Below, piece by piece: positions 46,945 through 59,047 of a stretch of DNA of 64,000 bases. The stretch lies in NCBI RefSeq assembly GCF_000471905.2, contig NW_006498527.1, forward strand, positions 2,810,677 to 2,874,676, read 5' to 3'. The translations under genes were made by a program, and so were the position numbers. The notes under the pieces are model-generated. The model searched no databases. It was given only the letters and a program-made list of their open reading frames with translations, and was not told the DNA's origin. Each line of letters opens with the position of its first letter. The first letter of the stretch is position 1. This DNA is from Amborella trichopoda. Taxonomy: Eukaryota; Streptophyta; Magnoliopsida; Amborellales; Amborellaceae.

Positions 46945-47907
46945 CTGAAATTACCAAAATTTGCATTTTTGGATTCTCACAAGATCATTTGAAATGATTT
47001 CAAACTCCAAATATAGAAGTGTGAAAAGCCTCATGGAATAAACATCACAACAATGGGACTTGGATGTTCTTCATGGGACTTGGATGTTCTTCGAAGAACT
47101 TGCCAAGTACTCGAAAGAAAATGGCTTAACCAAAACAACTCAATCATTTAGCATAAAAAAATTATATTCAGAAATAAAACACTTAATAATCAACCTTAAA
47201 ACCCCACAACAAAGATACAAATCAATAAATCAAAAATCATCACCGTCTGCAAACTTTAGGAAAGAAACTTCCACAAAAATGGAAACTATAGCTGTGAAAA
47301 TGAGAGCGATGAATGGGGTTGATTGAAGTCACCACTTGTGACTCAACTAAAAGTCTTGGTTTCCATTCCTACCAATGCTAACCCCTTTCAAAAACTACTG
47401 ACGGTTTCAAAATTGTTAACCCACTACTAACAATTACCGTTCAAAAAAAAAAAACAAAGAGAGAGAGAGAGAGCCGTCCTCCTAAATTCATTCAAAGTTG
47501 GTTTTTCAATCTTACTTCTTTGAACATTTTGAACATGTTTTCTCAGGCTGGATAATAACTCATGAAAAAACTGCTGTGTGATCCAACTTTCATGGCAGCA
47601 CATCAACGTGCTATATCCTAATCGAATACTGGCATTTCAAACATCAATTTATCAAATAACATGTTTCACATTACTCTAAAACTAATTTTTCAAATCACAT
47701 GTTTCATCAGAATAATAATAACAATACCAACAATAATACCCAAGTAACGATATTATCCAAAAGATGTAAAGAACAAATATTAATTAATAAAAAACTATAT
47801 ATTCTAATTATATCAAATATATTGCAACGAAATACAGGCACTTCATTCTTTTTCATTGGAGTACTGCACACAAAAGATCTTTCCCTTAATTATTAGAAAA
47901 ACTAGGT

Positions 47908-49250
47908 ATTTATTACTATTGGAAAATAGGTACAATTTTTTTTTATTCCTTCTATTTTCTTTAGGGTAAGATTTCAATCAGCAATCCCAGATATTATGGG
48001 TGTGTCGGAGGTCCAAGTTGGGCTGGAGTTTGATATTGAAATGAACAAATAAAAATATTGGAATTCTTTGAGACTCATGAACAAACTTGTTTTGAGCTGG
48101 ATCTAATACATCATGCGCCAAATTTCTATTTAGAGATCAATTACAATCCACGATCAACTCTAGTGGCTCATCACATATGCAATAGGCTGATATTGAGGCA
48201 ACGAAGCATATGTGAGAACTCAGTATCAAGGTCAATCTTCCCAAGTTTCATGGCAAGTTCAACATTGAGGGTTTTATGTACTAGTTGAGTTCGATAGGAA
48301 ATTTTTTCAAGTGGTGTGAATTTCCAAAAGATAAAAGCTTAAACTTTTTGCAATCAAACTCAATGGGTCTGCTAGGGTTTGTTGGGAAAATGTTCAACAA
48401 GCTCAACGTAGCAATGAAAAAGTGAACATACCTAATTGGAATACGAAGAAAACAAGCAAATTGTCTTACAAGGCCTCCAAAAACTCTTGACAAAATGAAA
48501 ATTAGAGAAGTTTGACTGTGGTTCATACCAACCTCTAAGAGACCGACGGTCCTGAAGTTGCTTTTTATGTTAATGGGCTATTGGGCTCTAATTAGTGATG
48601 GGTAAGATTTTGTACACCAGCCATGGACTTCAAGTGAGGTTTTCAAATTGCTCAAAGAGTGGAGGCCAAACAAAAATGGAGCATTAAAAAGCAATTTCTT
48701 ACCAAGAAACTCATTTCTCAAGACCCAAAATTTAATGAAGAAATGAGAGGATGAGTTCAAGTATGTTTCTCCAAGGTTACTCGTTATGGTGCAACTTTAT
48801 AAATGCCCAAAGAAGAGGATGGAAGTTCACTTGACAAAAGAAAGAGACAGAATTGCTAAACAAGGTGAGTGCCCATGAGTATGCTACACAAGATGAGTGC
48901 CCAAGAGTATGTTTGCATCGAATTGCTCTTAAAAGTGGACACCAAACAACAATGGAACATTGACAAGCAATTTCTCCAGATGCAACGAAACTAGCCATTA
49001 TGTTTATGAATACCTGAAGAAGAGGATGGAAGTTCACTTCACAAAAGAAAGAGACAGACTTGCTAAACAAGTGAAGTACCCATAAGTATCTTTGCATGGC
49101 AAGGAGAAAATTGGGAAAGGCGGAATTCTTAGCTTGCTCATACATTTATTACTATTGCCAATTAGGTCAAATATTTCATAATTCCTTTTTCTTTTTTCAG
49201 GGTGGGATTTTAGTCAGCAACCCCAACTAGTATGAGTTGTCCATGAGGTA
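47908..49250 (+). mobile_element. Ty3-type gag fossil flanked by direct repeats
   Basis: Two diverged direct repeats of about 105 bp (47908-48015 and 49149-49250, sharing 'attactattg' and 'agtcagcaaccc'-like phrases) flank a gag-like region. That region resembles the one in the 9334-11289 fossil; shared landmarks include 'ctcagtatcaagg' at about 48218. An inner segment (48800-49080) is partly repeated. The element is broken, with many interruptions and no pol. It lies in the 5'UTR intron of the OB-fold gene and is old by its divergence. Confidence 0.5.
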
Positions 49251-50186
49251 CAAGCAGAGTTCGTGTTTTCCCTTTATTTTCATACATATGTATTTCTTTA
49301 ACAATGAAATGAGCAGAGAATATAGGCTTTTTATAAAAATTGTGAAAAGACCAGCATTGGGGCCCATTCCCTTGCAGGCTCTTAGAGAGAGCATAATCCC
49401 AATCTTCTATTTTTATTTTTTTTGTTTTCCCAATTGATTTCTTTTCTTACATCACGTCAAAACAATGAAAGAAATATTTGATTCCCAAAAATGATAGAAA
49501 CAATACAAAATCCAAATCATCAGTAAAAACTTAACAATCAACGGTCAATTTTCTATCAAAACATAAATATAAATACAAACAAAAGTATGAAGTATAAACC
49601 AATATTTTCCTCAAAAATGTATTAAACACGATCAAATTCGTATGGCATAGCATTATCCTGCGTATCACAACAAACAGCAGAAAGTAACCATCATTCCATT
49701 CCTTGCCACACATCAAAACAATATAAATAACATAGATCTATTAATAATTTCAACTAGATAACCACGTATGAACCTTTACCAAACTTATCAGAAGAAAACC
49801 AGCATCATAAACAGACCCCATGTTCATGAACTTTTCAATCCCATCAGACAATAATCACACCACGAAAAAACAAGGACTTTCCCAAAAACATCCAACAGAA
49901 TAGAGAAATTAAAAAAGAAAATAACCCTAAATCAACAGAACACTATTAGAAAAAAACTCCGCCATCCAAAACAAATGAAAACTAAAATTGCCACTAAACA
50001 CTAAGAAACAAGTGGAAAACGTGAGATTTGCACACGAAAATAGAAAATACCACTCTAAATAAACGCTATCAAAACCCTAATTCACTGATCGATCAAATAA
50101 GCAACCAACAGGCCGATTATTTTCATCAAAAATATTCAAAAAAAGACAAAAAAAAAAAAATAGAGAGTATAAAAAGTAGGGTTTAC

Positions 50187-50270
50187 CTTCACAGAGTTGC
50201 AGAAGCAATGAAAAATTAGGTTTCAGCGACCTTAGTCTGTCGTCATGAAATCACCAAACCCGGCGTTTAT
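50187..50270 (-). other. 5'UTR exon of the OB-fold gene
   Basis: Minus strand, ending in donor 'gtgaag/gtaaac' at 50187/50186. The upstream limit is unknown; about 50270 is a guess. It contains no ATG in frame with the protein. The stretch 49251-50186 between the gag fossil and this exon is AT-rich intron with no other feature seen. Confidence 0.5.
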
Positions 50271-50352
50271 GAAAGAAAGAGAAACGAACCCTGACCGTCC
50301 GATCATCTCTTTTGGAGAAAGGAAAACGGATCCATGACCGTCCATCATTGAG

Positions 50353-50541
50353 CCGCGACGCTTCGATGCTCTAATCCCAGCCGTCCGTTCAAAAGCAGGG
50401 GGGTGATTTGACTGAGATGGACGAACTTCCATCCTAAGGTATCGATGGACGGTCCGCGACGCTTCGATGCTCTAATCCCAGCCGTCCGTTCAAAAGCAGG
50501 GGTGATTTGACTGTGATGGAAAAACTTCCATCCTAAGGTAT
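50353..50541. repeat. Tandem duplication in the OB-fold gene promoter
   Basis: Two units with a period of about 101 bp share 'ccgcgacgcttcgatgctct' and 'tgatttgactg(a/t)gatgg'. The block is GC-rich and lies just upstream of the presumed 5'UTR exon (the gene reads leftward). It also contains inverted pairs 'gaccgtccatc' and 'gatggacggtc'. It may double a set of promoter elements. Confidence 0.7.
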
Positions 50542-51614
50542 TTGTTGTACAAAATTAGCATGAATTGTTGATTATATTTCATATATAGCCTTGTAAGTTA
50601 CGATAGAGGTAACAAATGCGTTGCGCCATCCTAGGCTTGGTGCACGTTTGGACGCCCTGCTTATCACTAATTACTTAGTGTTTAAATAAAGTTAATTTCA
50701 ATATGTTGTTTGGTAAGTTTTAAAAGACGTCGTTGAAGTAGTCTGAAAAGATATAGAGATTTATAGTTATCGAGAGCATGCCCTTTAATAGAGCAGAGTA
50801 ACGGATCAGGATTTGTGCAGCTGACTCCAATTAATTAGAATAAAGCTATGATGATAATAAACCTCCTATAAAACTATAAAAAATTATATAATCCTAATTA
50901 ATATTTGAGGTTGCTTTTTTATTTTCATTTCACTTAAATTTTATCTCTTTAATAACTTTTTTAAAATATTTTCAAATTGAGAGGATTAAAAAAGCTTAAA
51001 CAATTATGGGGTATTCTAATAATTTGACCTCCAATAAACCCATTCGAGAAAAATTATTAGTTACAGTCACAAATAACTAGTTTAGTGGTGAGAAACAAAT
51101 AAATGTATGTTTACCATTTGGTAGGTAAATGCTATGCATATGTAAAACAATATCAATGACTAATGCATTGCATGTTCAATTAATATTACCACTATTTATT
51201 CCTCACTAATTATTCATCATTAAAAAATGTAAAAATGTTACTTGTTTGTAACTTTGAACGGGATATTTTAGTCGTTGGAGAACCAAATGTATCAACTGTT
51301 ATTAAAACCCCTAATTATTCTTCACTAGAACGGTTTGTACATAATTTGTAACCCACTTGACGATTCGATCAATTATTTGTAACTCAAAATGGTTCAAGCT
51401 TTCCAACTCTAAAAATAATAATTATAAAAAAAATTAGGGTCTTTTTAGGATGTACACGAGTAAAATGAAAATGAAAATGCAACTCTCAAATGTTAATTAA
51501 GACCACTTAACTTTTTTTAATGATTATGTAAGGGGGCTTCAACCCCTTAATTAATAGAATTATATGTAGTTTTTTGTAAAGCTTTATCTTTTCTTAAGAT
51601 CATTTTTTCGTTCA
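50542..51614. other. Non-coding stretch
   Basis: AT-rich intergenic DNA. I see no gene, RNA or clear element. Confidence 0.45.
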
Positions 51615-52110
51615 AAAAAATGTATAAAAGGTATCAATATTGTGCTATAGAAATAAGGTGCATCTCGAAAACCTAAAATAGTCGAAAACCATTTAGTTGA
51701 TCAAATTTGACTTTGAGATATATAAATTTAAAAAAAAAAAATTAAAACTTTTAAAGTCTAAAAAAGTAGTGCATATCATAACACATTACCTAGATCATCA
51801 ATTTTCAATATTTCGAATGATTGTAATTGATCTAAAGTATTTTTAGAACTTTAAATTTCATAAAGTGACCACAACAAGAGTTTCAAGCAACAAAATTGTA
51901 TAGTTTGACACTTGTTTTCAAGATGCATTTTCATATGATTGTTTGAGGTTGAAATCTCGAGTAAACCCCTTAGTCGATCTACACCATTTTTAGATCTTTA
52001 AATTCCATAAAGTAACTTAACAACGTATATTCAGATCATTTTCTGACGAAAAAATTATATCTTGCACCTTCCTTCGATTGTTTAAGGTTGAAATCTTAGA
52101 TAAACGCCCC
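51615..52110. mobile_element. MITE family 1, copy M (with internal duplication)
   Basis: The left end is 'gtataaaaggtatcaatatt' and the right end 'gattgtttaaggttgaaatc'. The right third is present twice (about 51815-51965 and 51966-52110), each with 'accatttttagatctttaaa'-like sequence and a terminal 'gattgttt(a/g)aggttgaaatct'. Confidence 0.6.
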
Positions 52111-52291
52111 CAGAACTTTTTTTACATGAAACTCAATGTGTAAGGCGCTATGTGGTTTTAGGGCAGAGAGTGAAGGAAAATACCCTCCTCTCTCTCCAAA
52201 ACCCTAAACCCCATTCTCTCTAAATGTCGTGTCTCTTTCTCTCTTGTTTGCCACCGCTTTCTATTTCTGAAACTCCCCTTTAAAACTCCGG

Positions 52292-52589
52292 AAAATTGTT
52301 TCATATGACGGGGACCGTATTTCCATATTTGCGGTCCCCGAGGTATAAAGAATCTGTATCTAAGATGGATGCAAATAGGTGGTTCATCTAAAAATAATTG
52401 AAACTAACAGTCCAAATGTTTTTTTAATAGAATTATTATTATTAATTTAAAAAATATATTTATTCTTCATATTCATGATCTCCATGTTAGAGATTACATG
52501 TCCTTAGAAATTAGGTAAAAAATTTTATCTCAAAAATAAATTTTTAAGAAGTCATTCATTTCTACATGGATTCATAGAAACCGTGTCCT
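52292..52589. repeat. Dispersed repeat, family R2, copy 2
   Basis: Second copy of the 87-381 repeat, in the same orientation, with the same ggggacc/ggtcccc pair and the shared phrase 'tcatgatct(c/a)catgttagaga'. In both places it lies close to a family-1 MITE: upstream of copy A, and downstream of copy M. Confidence 0.6.
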
Positions 52590-54739
52590 TCTCTGAAACA
52601 CCCCTTTTCTTTCTCACCCTGTGTCTCTATAACTACCATTAATTGCTGTTTGATGATTGAATTGAACCAAACCAAGTTTGGATTTTACCTTGGTATGAGA
52701 AGAACCAAAGTCGCATGTCATTCTCTAATTATTGAACCTCTATCAGGTACTGTTGTGATAAATAATGCTCTGATAATTGAATCCAATCTAGTTTAGAAGA
52801 TACCCAATCAACAAAACAGGTCGGAATTCCGATTCAAACATGGGTTTGAACCAGCAATAAGTTGATGATCCTAGACCTAAGATCCAAAGGAAACATGGGT
52901 TTCGTTCCAATACCAGAATTGAAATTGGAAAGGCAAGATCCAATGCCTGTAGCAAGCAGTATGCATACTCGCGATTCGGGAACTGGCTCGGCCCATGCCC
53001 ATGCCGAGTCTAAGTTACTCTTCCAGAGTAGGCCCAAGGACCACATCCTAGGCAGGCCAAAGTGTTTGAAAAAAAGAATACAATAAAAATCTAAAAATAA
53101 ACACAACTCATTTAAATGAGGTTAAAAAATGAGTGAATTTTTTTATTTTAAAAATTAATTTGTGACCGGGGATATTTTAATACTTCAAAAAAATAAAAAA
53201 TATAAAAATAAGTATTCATGGCCAAAATACTCTACTCAAAACATAAAAAATAAAAAAAAACATATTTCAAATAAATTTCTTATTTCTTAAGTTTTTATTT
53301 TCTTGAGTTATTTTCTTGAGATGTCTTAGTTGACCACCCAACTCTGAGATAGAGGTACTCGAACTCGTCAAGGTGAGGAGCCCAATTTATTTATACAAAT
53401 CTGAGTTGGCTCGCCGAGTAATTGAACAATGCTAAAGTGTACATTCTATGAAAAGCATCACAAGACAAAGTCAATATCTTGAAGATATTCAAAGAATCTT
53501 GCTTCAAGATATCGAGAGAAGCTCACTTTCTCTCCTAATATCTTCATTAATTACAGTTTTGGGTAGAATCTCATTAATCACAGTTGCATGTCCCCACTAG
53601 ATAACTCACCGTTAAAAAATCTATAGAGAGAGTGCTTGCAAAGGAATAACCATGCTTTTCTACTGGCTATTTATGTACTCGTCTCCCTGTATTCTTTATT
53701 TTCCACATGTATAGAAAAATTCGGTGATTTAAAAAATAGATTGGTGACTAGGATCGGGCATTGCAAAAATCAGTTTGGATTGGTGAATCGACGGTCAAGA
53801 TTGCTATTTTACTTTACAAATAAAATAGTGAAATGACAAAAAAACAAGTACAAAGACAGTGAACTAAATAAGAAACGAACGGAATCGGTGAATCGGCATT
53901 TTTATTGTAGCAATATGATATTTTTATTGTAGCAAAACATTCTTTTACTGTAGCAAATCGCTAATTATATTCTAGACCCAAACAATTTCCTATACATTGA
54001 TATAATCGATACAGGGTGTCCGATTCCCAGGTCGGACTGGCGGATCCCCGTGTCGACCCAGTGTTTTTTAAATTACATGAAATATCTGTAAAGACTGGAG
54101 TGGGCGCCATCTACGCTTAGACTGTTTGGATTTGTGGGATATGCAAAACCATGGAGGTCCTTGGATTGGGTGTTGTATATGTTGCGGTTGTTTTTTAAAG
54201 TATTGGAGTTATGGTGGGTGAAATGGGGGCAAAAAAATGGTACGATTAGAAAAAATTAGATCTCGAACTCTACTTGTTTTTGGGCATGCAATAGCACTAT
54301 TTCAAAACGATATTTGTCCCCCTTTGATGTAATATATGTTGCGCATAAGAATGGCAGTTCGTCCTCAGAATACAGAAAAACAGCGAGGTCTTATAACAAT
54401 ATTCCTAAGCTCTATGCAACCGAGCTTGGAACCCATACAATAAACACCATAGTCTTGATAGTTTAGAGAGATAAAAAGACAAAATCGAGTAGAGAGAGAG
54501 TTAGCTTACTGCCTTGTTTGCTGGAATTGTAGAAAATGGTCTATTGAGAGAGGCTAAAAGATTGTTCTAAGTGTGTAAAATCATATGGGTAGGAGGGTCA
54601 TTGTTACAACGCTCTAAAATGCTGCCCATTTAGTGTTGTGTTGGTTACATGCATCACCCAATAGCTACGAGTTACATGAGTTACATGTATCCCAACAGGT
54701 ACAAGTTCCATGAGTTACATGCGATGGTTGCTATTACAA
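52590..54739. other. Non-coding stretch
   Basis: AT-rich with occasional GC-rich patches (about 52900-53060, 54010-54110). A short triplet repeat of 'tttttattgtagcaa' is at about 53896-53960. No gene was recognised. Confidence 0.4.
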
Positions 54740-55815
54740 GCCTCCATCTCATCGACGGCTAGATGACTGTTGGATGTCCCACACTCATCAATGCCTAGTT
54801 GACCGACACTATTTGACGACTCGATGACCGACACTCGACAATTAGAGGATTCCTCTACGAGCCAGGCTCACAAAAAGATAACGAGTTACGAGCTCGATCC
54901 GCACACGTGCTCAGGCGAGGGGCACATTATGTGCCAATACCAGGTGAGGAAAGTGCAAAGTGCGCCATCAAGTGCCCTTGCACGTATGCCCCTCGCACAC
55001 GCATGTGGCCTCCATCTCATCAACGGATAGTGACCGTTGGATGTTCGACACTCATCGACGGCTAGTTGACCGACACTATTCGACGACCCGATGACCGACA
55101 TTCATCGAGTGCTTGAGGATTCCTCTACGAGCCGAGATCACAAAAAGATAACAAGCAACGAGCCCAACCCACACACGTGCTCGGGCGAGGGACATCGCAT
55201 GTGCCAATGTTGGGCGAGGAAAGTACAAAGTGTGCCATAAAGTGCCCTTGCACCTAAACCCTCGCACACACACTTGGCCTCCATAACATGGACGGCTAGA
55301 TGACCGTTGGATGTCCCACACTCATTGAGTGCTAGTTGATCGACACTATTCGACGACTCAGTGACCGACATTCATTGAGTGCTAGAGGATTCCTCTACGA
55401 GCCGATATCACAAAAAGATAACAAGCCACGAGCCCATTTCGCACACGTGCTCAGGCGAGGGGCACCGCATGTGCCAATGCCAGGCGAGAAAAGTGCAAAG
55501 TGCGCCATCAAGTGCTCTTGCACCTACACCCTCGCACACACACTTGGCCTCCATATCATGGACGGCTAGATGACCCACACTCATTGAGTGCTAGTTGATC
55601 GACACTATTCGACGACTCAATGACCGACATTCATCGAGTGCTAGAGGATTCCTCTACAAGCCAAGATCACAAAAAGATAGCAAGCCACGAGCCCAAACTG
55701 CACACGTGCTCGGGCGAGGGGCATCGCATGTGCCAATGCCAAGGGGGGAAAGTGCAAAGTGCGCCATCAAGTGCTCTTGCACGCCCGCGCCCACGCCCTC
55801 GCACATGCATGTGGT
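54740..55815. repeat. Minisatellite: four units of about 269 bp
   Basis: Units begin with 'gcctccat' at about 54740, 55008, 55277 and 55547. The fourth is slightly shortened near its start and ends around 55815. Each contains 'gaggattcctctac(g/a)agcc', 'gcacacgtgctc' (with the CACGTG palindrome, or 'acacacgtgctc' in unit 2), and 'gtgcaaagtgcgccatcaag' with small variations. The array is much more GC-rich than its surroundings. Frames of 65-100 codons on both strands are side effects of the repeat. Confidence 0.85.
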
Positions 55816-56159
55816 ACGCTTCATATACTCCGCACATATGCCTTCTCTCTCGTTTGTACTCAAGAGTATATTGCATGGGAATGAGTGCTCTTAAATACAC
55901 CTAAACAAATTCTCCCCTCTTCAATGTGGGACTCAAACCCACATCTCTCTCTATATACAAAGCAATTTAGGATAGAACAATAAAACCATAATCAAAGCAA
56001 TTCGGGAAAGAATAAAATACCATAGTGTTGTTTTGAAATACATATAAGTATTTTTCAAACAAAAAATACTAACATCAAGTTGTTCTATCCCCATTAAAAC
56101 TAAAAGTAGGGGTAATTATGAAAAAATATATATAATTAGAGTTTCTAATTATAGAGGAA

Positions 56160-56541
56160 TAAGTTTATATAGAGTCGAGGCTCTAAATAATCAAATTGGA
56201 GCCCACCTAAAAAATTTACCTATTGTTTTGATGCCCAAATATCCTCTAACTCATGATCTTGACGTCAAGATGCATAGATATGAGACAAAAATAGATATCA
56301 AGTTTTGAAAATAGTACATCTTGTAACATATTTTTGGACCATCAATTTTTAAGTTTTTAAAGTTTTCATAGATCTGTTCTATCTACACTATTTTTGCAGC
56401 TTTAAATTCTATAATTAAAAATAATATATTTTAATGCTATCACAAAGATTTCTAATATTGAAACCGCATCTTTCGACAATATTTGAAGGTGTGTATTTTA
56501 CTTTGATTGTTTAGAGCCTCGGCTCTATACAAACCACACCC
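56160..56541. mobile_element. MITE family 1, copy G (near complete)
   Basis: Ends 'tagagtcgaggctctaaata' and 'tgtttagagcctcggctcta' are inverted repeats. It is 382 bp and all internal landmarks are present (tcatgatcttgacgtcaaga, tagtacatcttgtaacat). It is a good reference copy for the 'gagcctc' end-type. Confidence 0.8.
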
Positions 56542-56549
56542 AATTATAA

Positions 56550-57088
56550 AAGGAAAGAGTTTGCGTAGGTTGCAACCATCTTAAACAATCCAAGTAGAAA
56601 AGCGTTTCAAAGTTGGAAGACCTTCCAATCATTTCAAACTCAAGATGTATATATATATATATATATATNNNNNNNNNNNNNNNNNNNNNNNNNNNNNNNN
56701 NNNNNNNNNNNNNNNNNNNNNNNNNNNNNNNNNNNNNNNNNNNNNNNNNNNNNNNNNNNNNNNNNNNNNNNNNNNNNNNNNNNNNNNNNNNNNNNNNNNN
56801 NNNNNNNNNNNNNNNNNNNNNNNNNNNNNNNNNNNNNNNNNNNNNNNNNNNNNNNNNNNNNNNNNNNNNNNNNNNNNNNNNNNNNNNNNNNNNNNNNNNN
56901 NNNNNNNNNNNNNNNNNNNNNNNNNNNNNNNNNNNNNNNNNNNNNNNNNNNNNNNNNNNNNNNNNNNNNNNNNNNNNNNNNNNNNNNNNNNNNNNNNNNN
57001 NNNNNNNNNNNNNNNNNNNNNNNNNNNNNNNNNNNNNNNNNNNNNNNNNNNNNNNNNNNNNNNNNNNNNNNNNNNNNNNNNNNNNNNN

Positions 57089-57120
<32 letters not shown>

Positions 57121-57386
57121 GTATTTAAAGTCCTAAAAATAGTGCATCTTTTAACAACTTATTTAAACTTATTTGAACTGTCTATTTTCAAGATTTTTAA
57201 AGTATTTATAGATTTATGCACTGTTTTTAGATTTTTAAATTTCATAATTACTGTTGAACGTTAATTTTCAAGTTATCGTATAGTTTTCGATATTAGAACT
57301 ACATCTTCTAACAAAATTTAGAGGTACGCCTTACTTGGATAGTATAAGGCTTGCACCTTATACAAGCCTCATCCATTATAAAACCA
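56550..57386. mobile_element. MITE family 1, copy H, interrupted by (AT)n and a gap
   Basis: The left end is 'ggttgcaaccatcttaaaca' and the right end 'ataaggcttgcaccttatac'. The middle is interrupted by an (AT)n array with 420 N (56669-57088). The (AT)n expansion seems to have arisen at the family's internal 'gatgtatata' position. Confidence 0.65.
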
Positions 57387-57419
57387 GTATTTTTTACTTT
57401 TTGTACGAGACGTAAATGA

Positions 57420-57902
57420 TAGAAAAAGTTTATATAAAATGTCAACATTATATTGTATAGGTAAATGGCACCTCAAAAATATATCGGGTGATTTTGACAC
57501 GAAGAAATCCTAAAATTGATTATCTCAACCTTGGGATATATGATATGGAGAAATAAAAAATGATTTCAAGTATAAAAAATGATATATATTGTAACACATT
57601 ATTTAAACTGTCATTTTTTAATATTATCAAGTGTTTATTGATCTGCTCAATCCGCTAATTTTAAAATTTTAAATTTCATAATTACAAGTGAAAATATATT
57701 TTCTAGCCATCTCAAAAATTTCGTCCCCCAAAATGACACCTTCTAACAAAATTTAGAGTTTGCCCATTACTTTGATTATTTAATAACGATACCTTATACA
57801 ATCCACACCCTTGATACCAAAATGACATCTTCTAACAAAATTAGAGTTGTACATTACTTTGATTATTTAATGTGGGCCCTTATACAAACCACACCCTTGA
57901 CC
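57420..57902. mobile_element. MITE family 1, copy I (terminus duplicated)
   Basis: The left end is 'aaaagtttatataaaatgtc'. The right terminal region of about 75 bp is present twice (57735-57810 and 57818-57902), each containing 'aaaatgacatcttctaacaa' or a close variant and ending in 'acaaaccacacccttga'-like sequence. Confidence 0.6.
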
Positions 57903-58924
57903 CAAGTTTTAGGAGGCAATCTAAGATGCCAAAAGATATGCTAATCTTACAAGAGCATGCTGCCCATTTGCTCCCTCAAGTAAATCTTATGTTAAAAATA
58001 ATTTTAAAGACCCCAAATTTTGTAGATATAACCTCTTGAGCACAATGATGTTATACCTACAAAACCCCAAATTTTGTAGATATTACATCAATTTTTGTAG
58101 ATATCACATCAATTTTTTCAGGAGGTGTTGAAGACCTCATAAAGCACCTTTCTTTTGTTTGAAAAATAGTCTTATCAGGTTTTTCTTGGATCCAAAACCT
58201 CACACAAAAAATTGTTATATATTGTTTGAACAGATGTTGCACGTCCAATTGAATCTCAACTCTGGAACGTCAAGTTGAATCTCAAGTCTCACTCTAGTCT
58301 ATCTTCTTTAAAGTGAGACTTGATTCTTGCTTTGATTCTATTCAAACTTTAAAGCTGGCACACATGTAAATCTCATCTAATGACAAAAACAATGATTTCG
58401 CGCAAAATGAGTCCACCATTTCAGCCAATGATAGCTTTCTATTTGGTAGACAGCGAACCTAGGCCTTTCAAAACTCAAAAATAAAACTTATATTTTTTAA
58501 TCGAAAATATTTATATTTGTTTAATTAGAAATAGTATATTCTAGTCCAAAAGATCTCTCTAGCTATTTGTTCTTTTCATACAGCCGTTAGCTTATAGAAT
58601 CATTTTCCTACAAATTATATGTTGTCCGAGCTAAATTAATAGCAAAAAATGCACACAAATATTTTTTGACAATATCATGAAAGAAATAAGATTATTTTTG
58701 GGGTAGATCTGTGGAGAATACAGGCTCCTACTTGTTGTAGGAATACTTGGTTTTCGAACGCATAAGCGGAAATGGAAACCTACTTGGATTAAGACCACTT
58801 GGATTAATAATAGCAAAACACAAATACTCAGAAAGTGTGATTAAGACCACTTGGATCCATTCATTTCCAGTACATATCTTGTAAAAATTGTATGAAATCT
58901 CATTTTCCCTTCCAGCTAGCAATA
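57903..58924. other. Intergenic stretch downstream of FDH
   Basis: AT-rich. A small tandem doublet, 'ttttgtagatat(t/c)acatcaa', is at about 58073-58110. It lies downstream of the FDH polyadenylation signal. No gene was seen. Confidence 0.4.
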
Positions 58925-58930
58925 TTTATT
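58925..58930 (-). terminator. Candidate polyadenylation signal of FDH
   Basis: AATAAA on the minus strand, about 118 nt after the FDH stop codon at 59048. Position and motif are both typical. Confidence 0.55.
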
Positions 58931-59047
58931 CCATTCCAAAGGCTATCATTCAAGAAAAAACCCAACTAATTCAAGAATGCAGCCCAACCCTTATTCTGCC
59001 TAACATTTGTCCCCACAGGAGCTTGATCTTGAAAGAGGGCTAGAAAA

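Noticed and set aside
54824-55904. Set of 65-100 codon frames on both strands
   Set aside because: They repeat with the 269-bp minisatellite and have no family resemblance.
56613-57119. Frames across the second gap
   Set aside because: Made of N and (AT)n.
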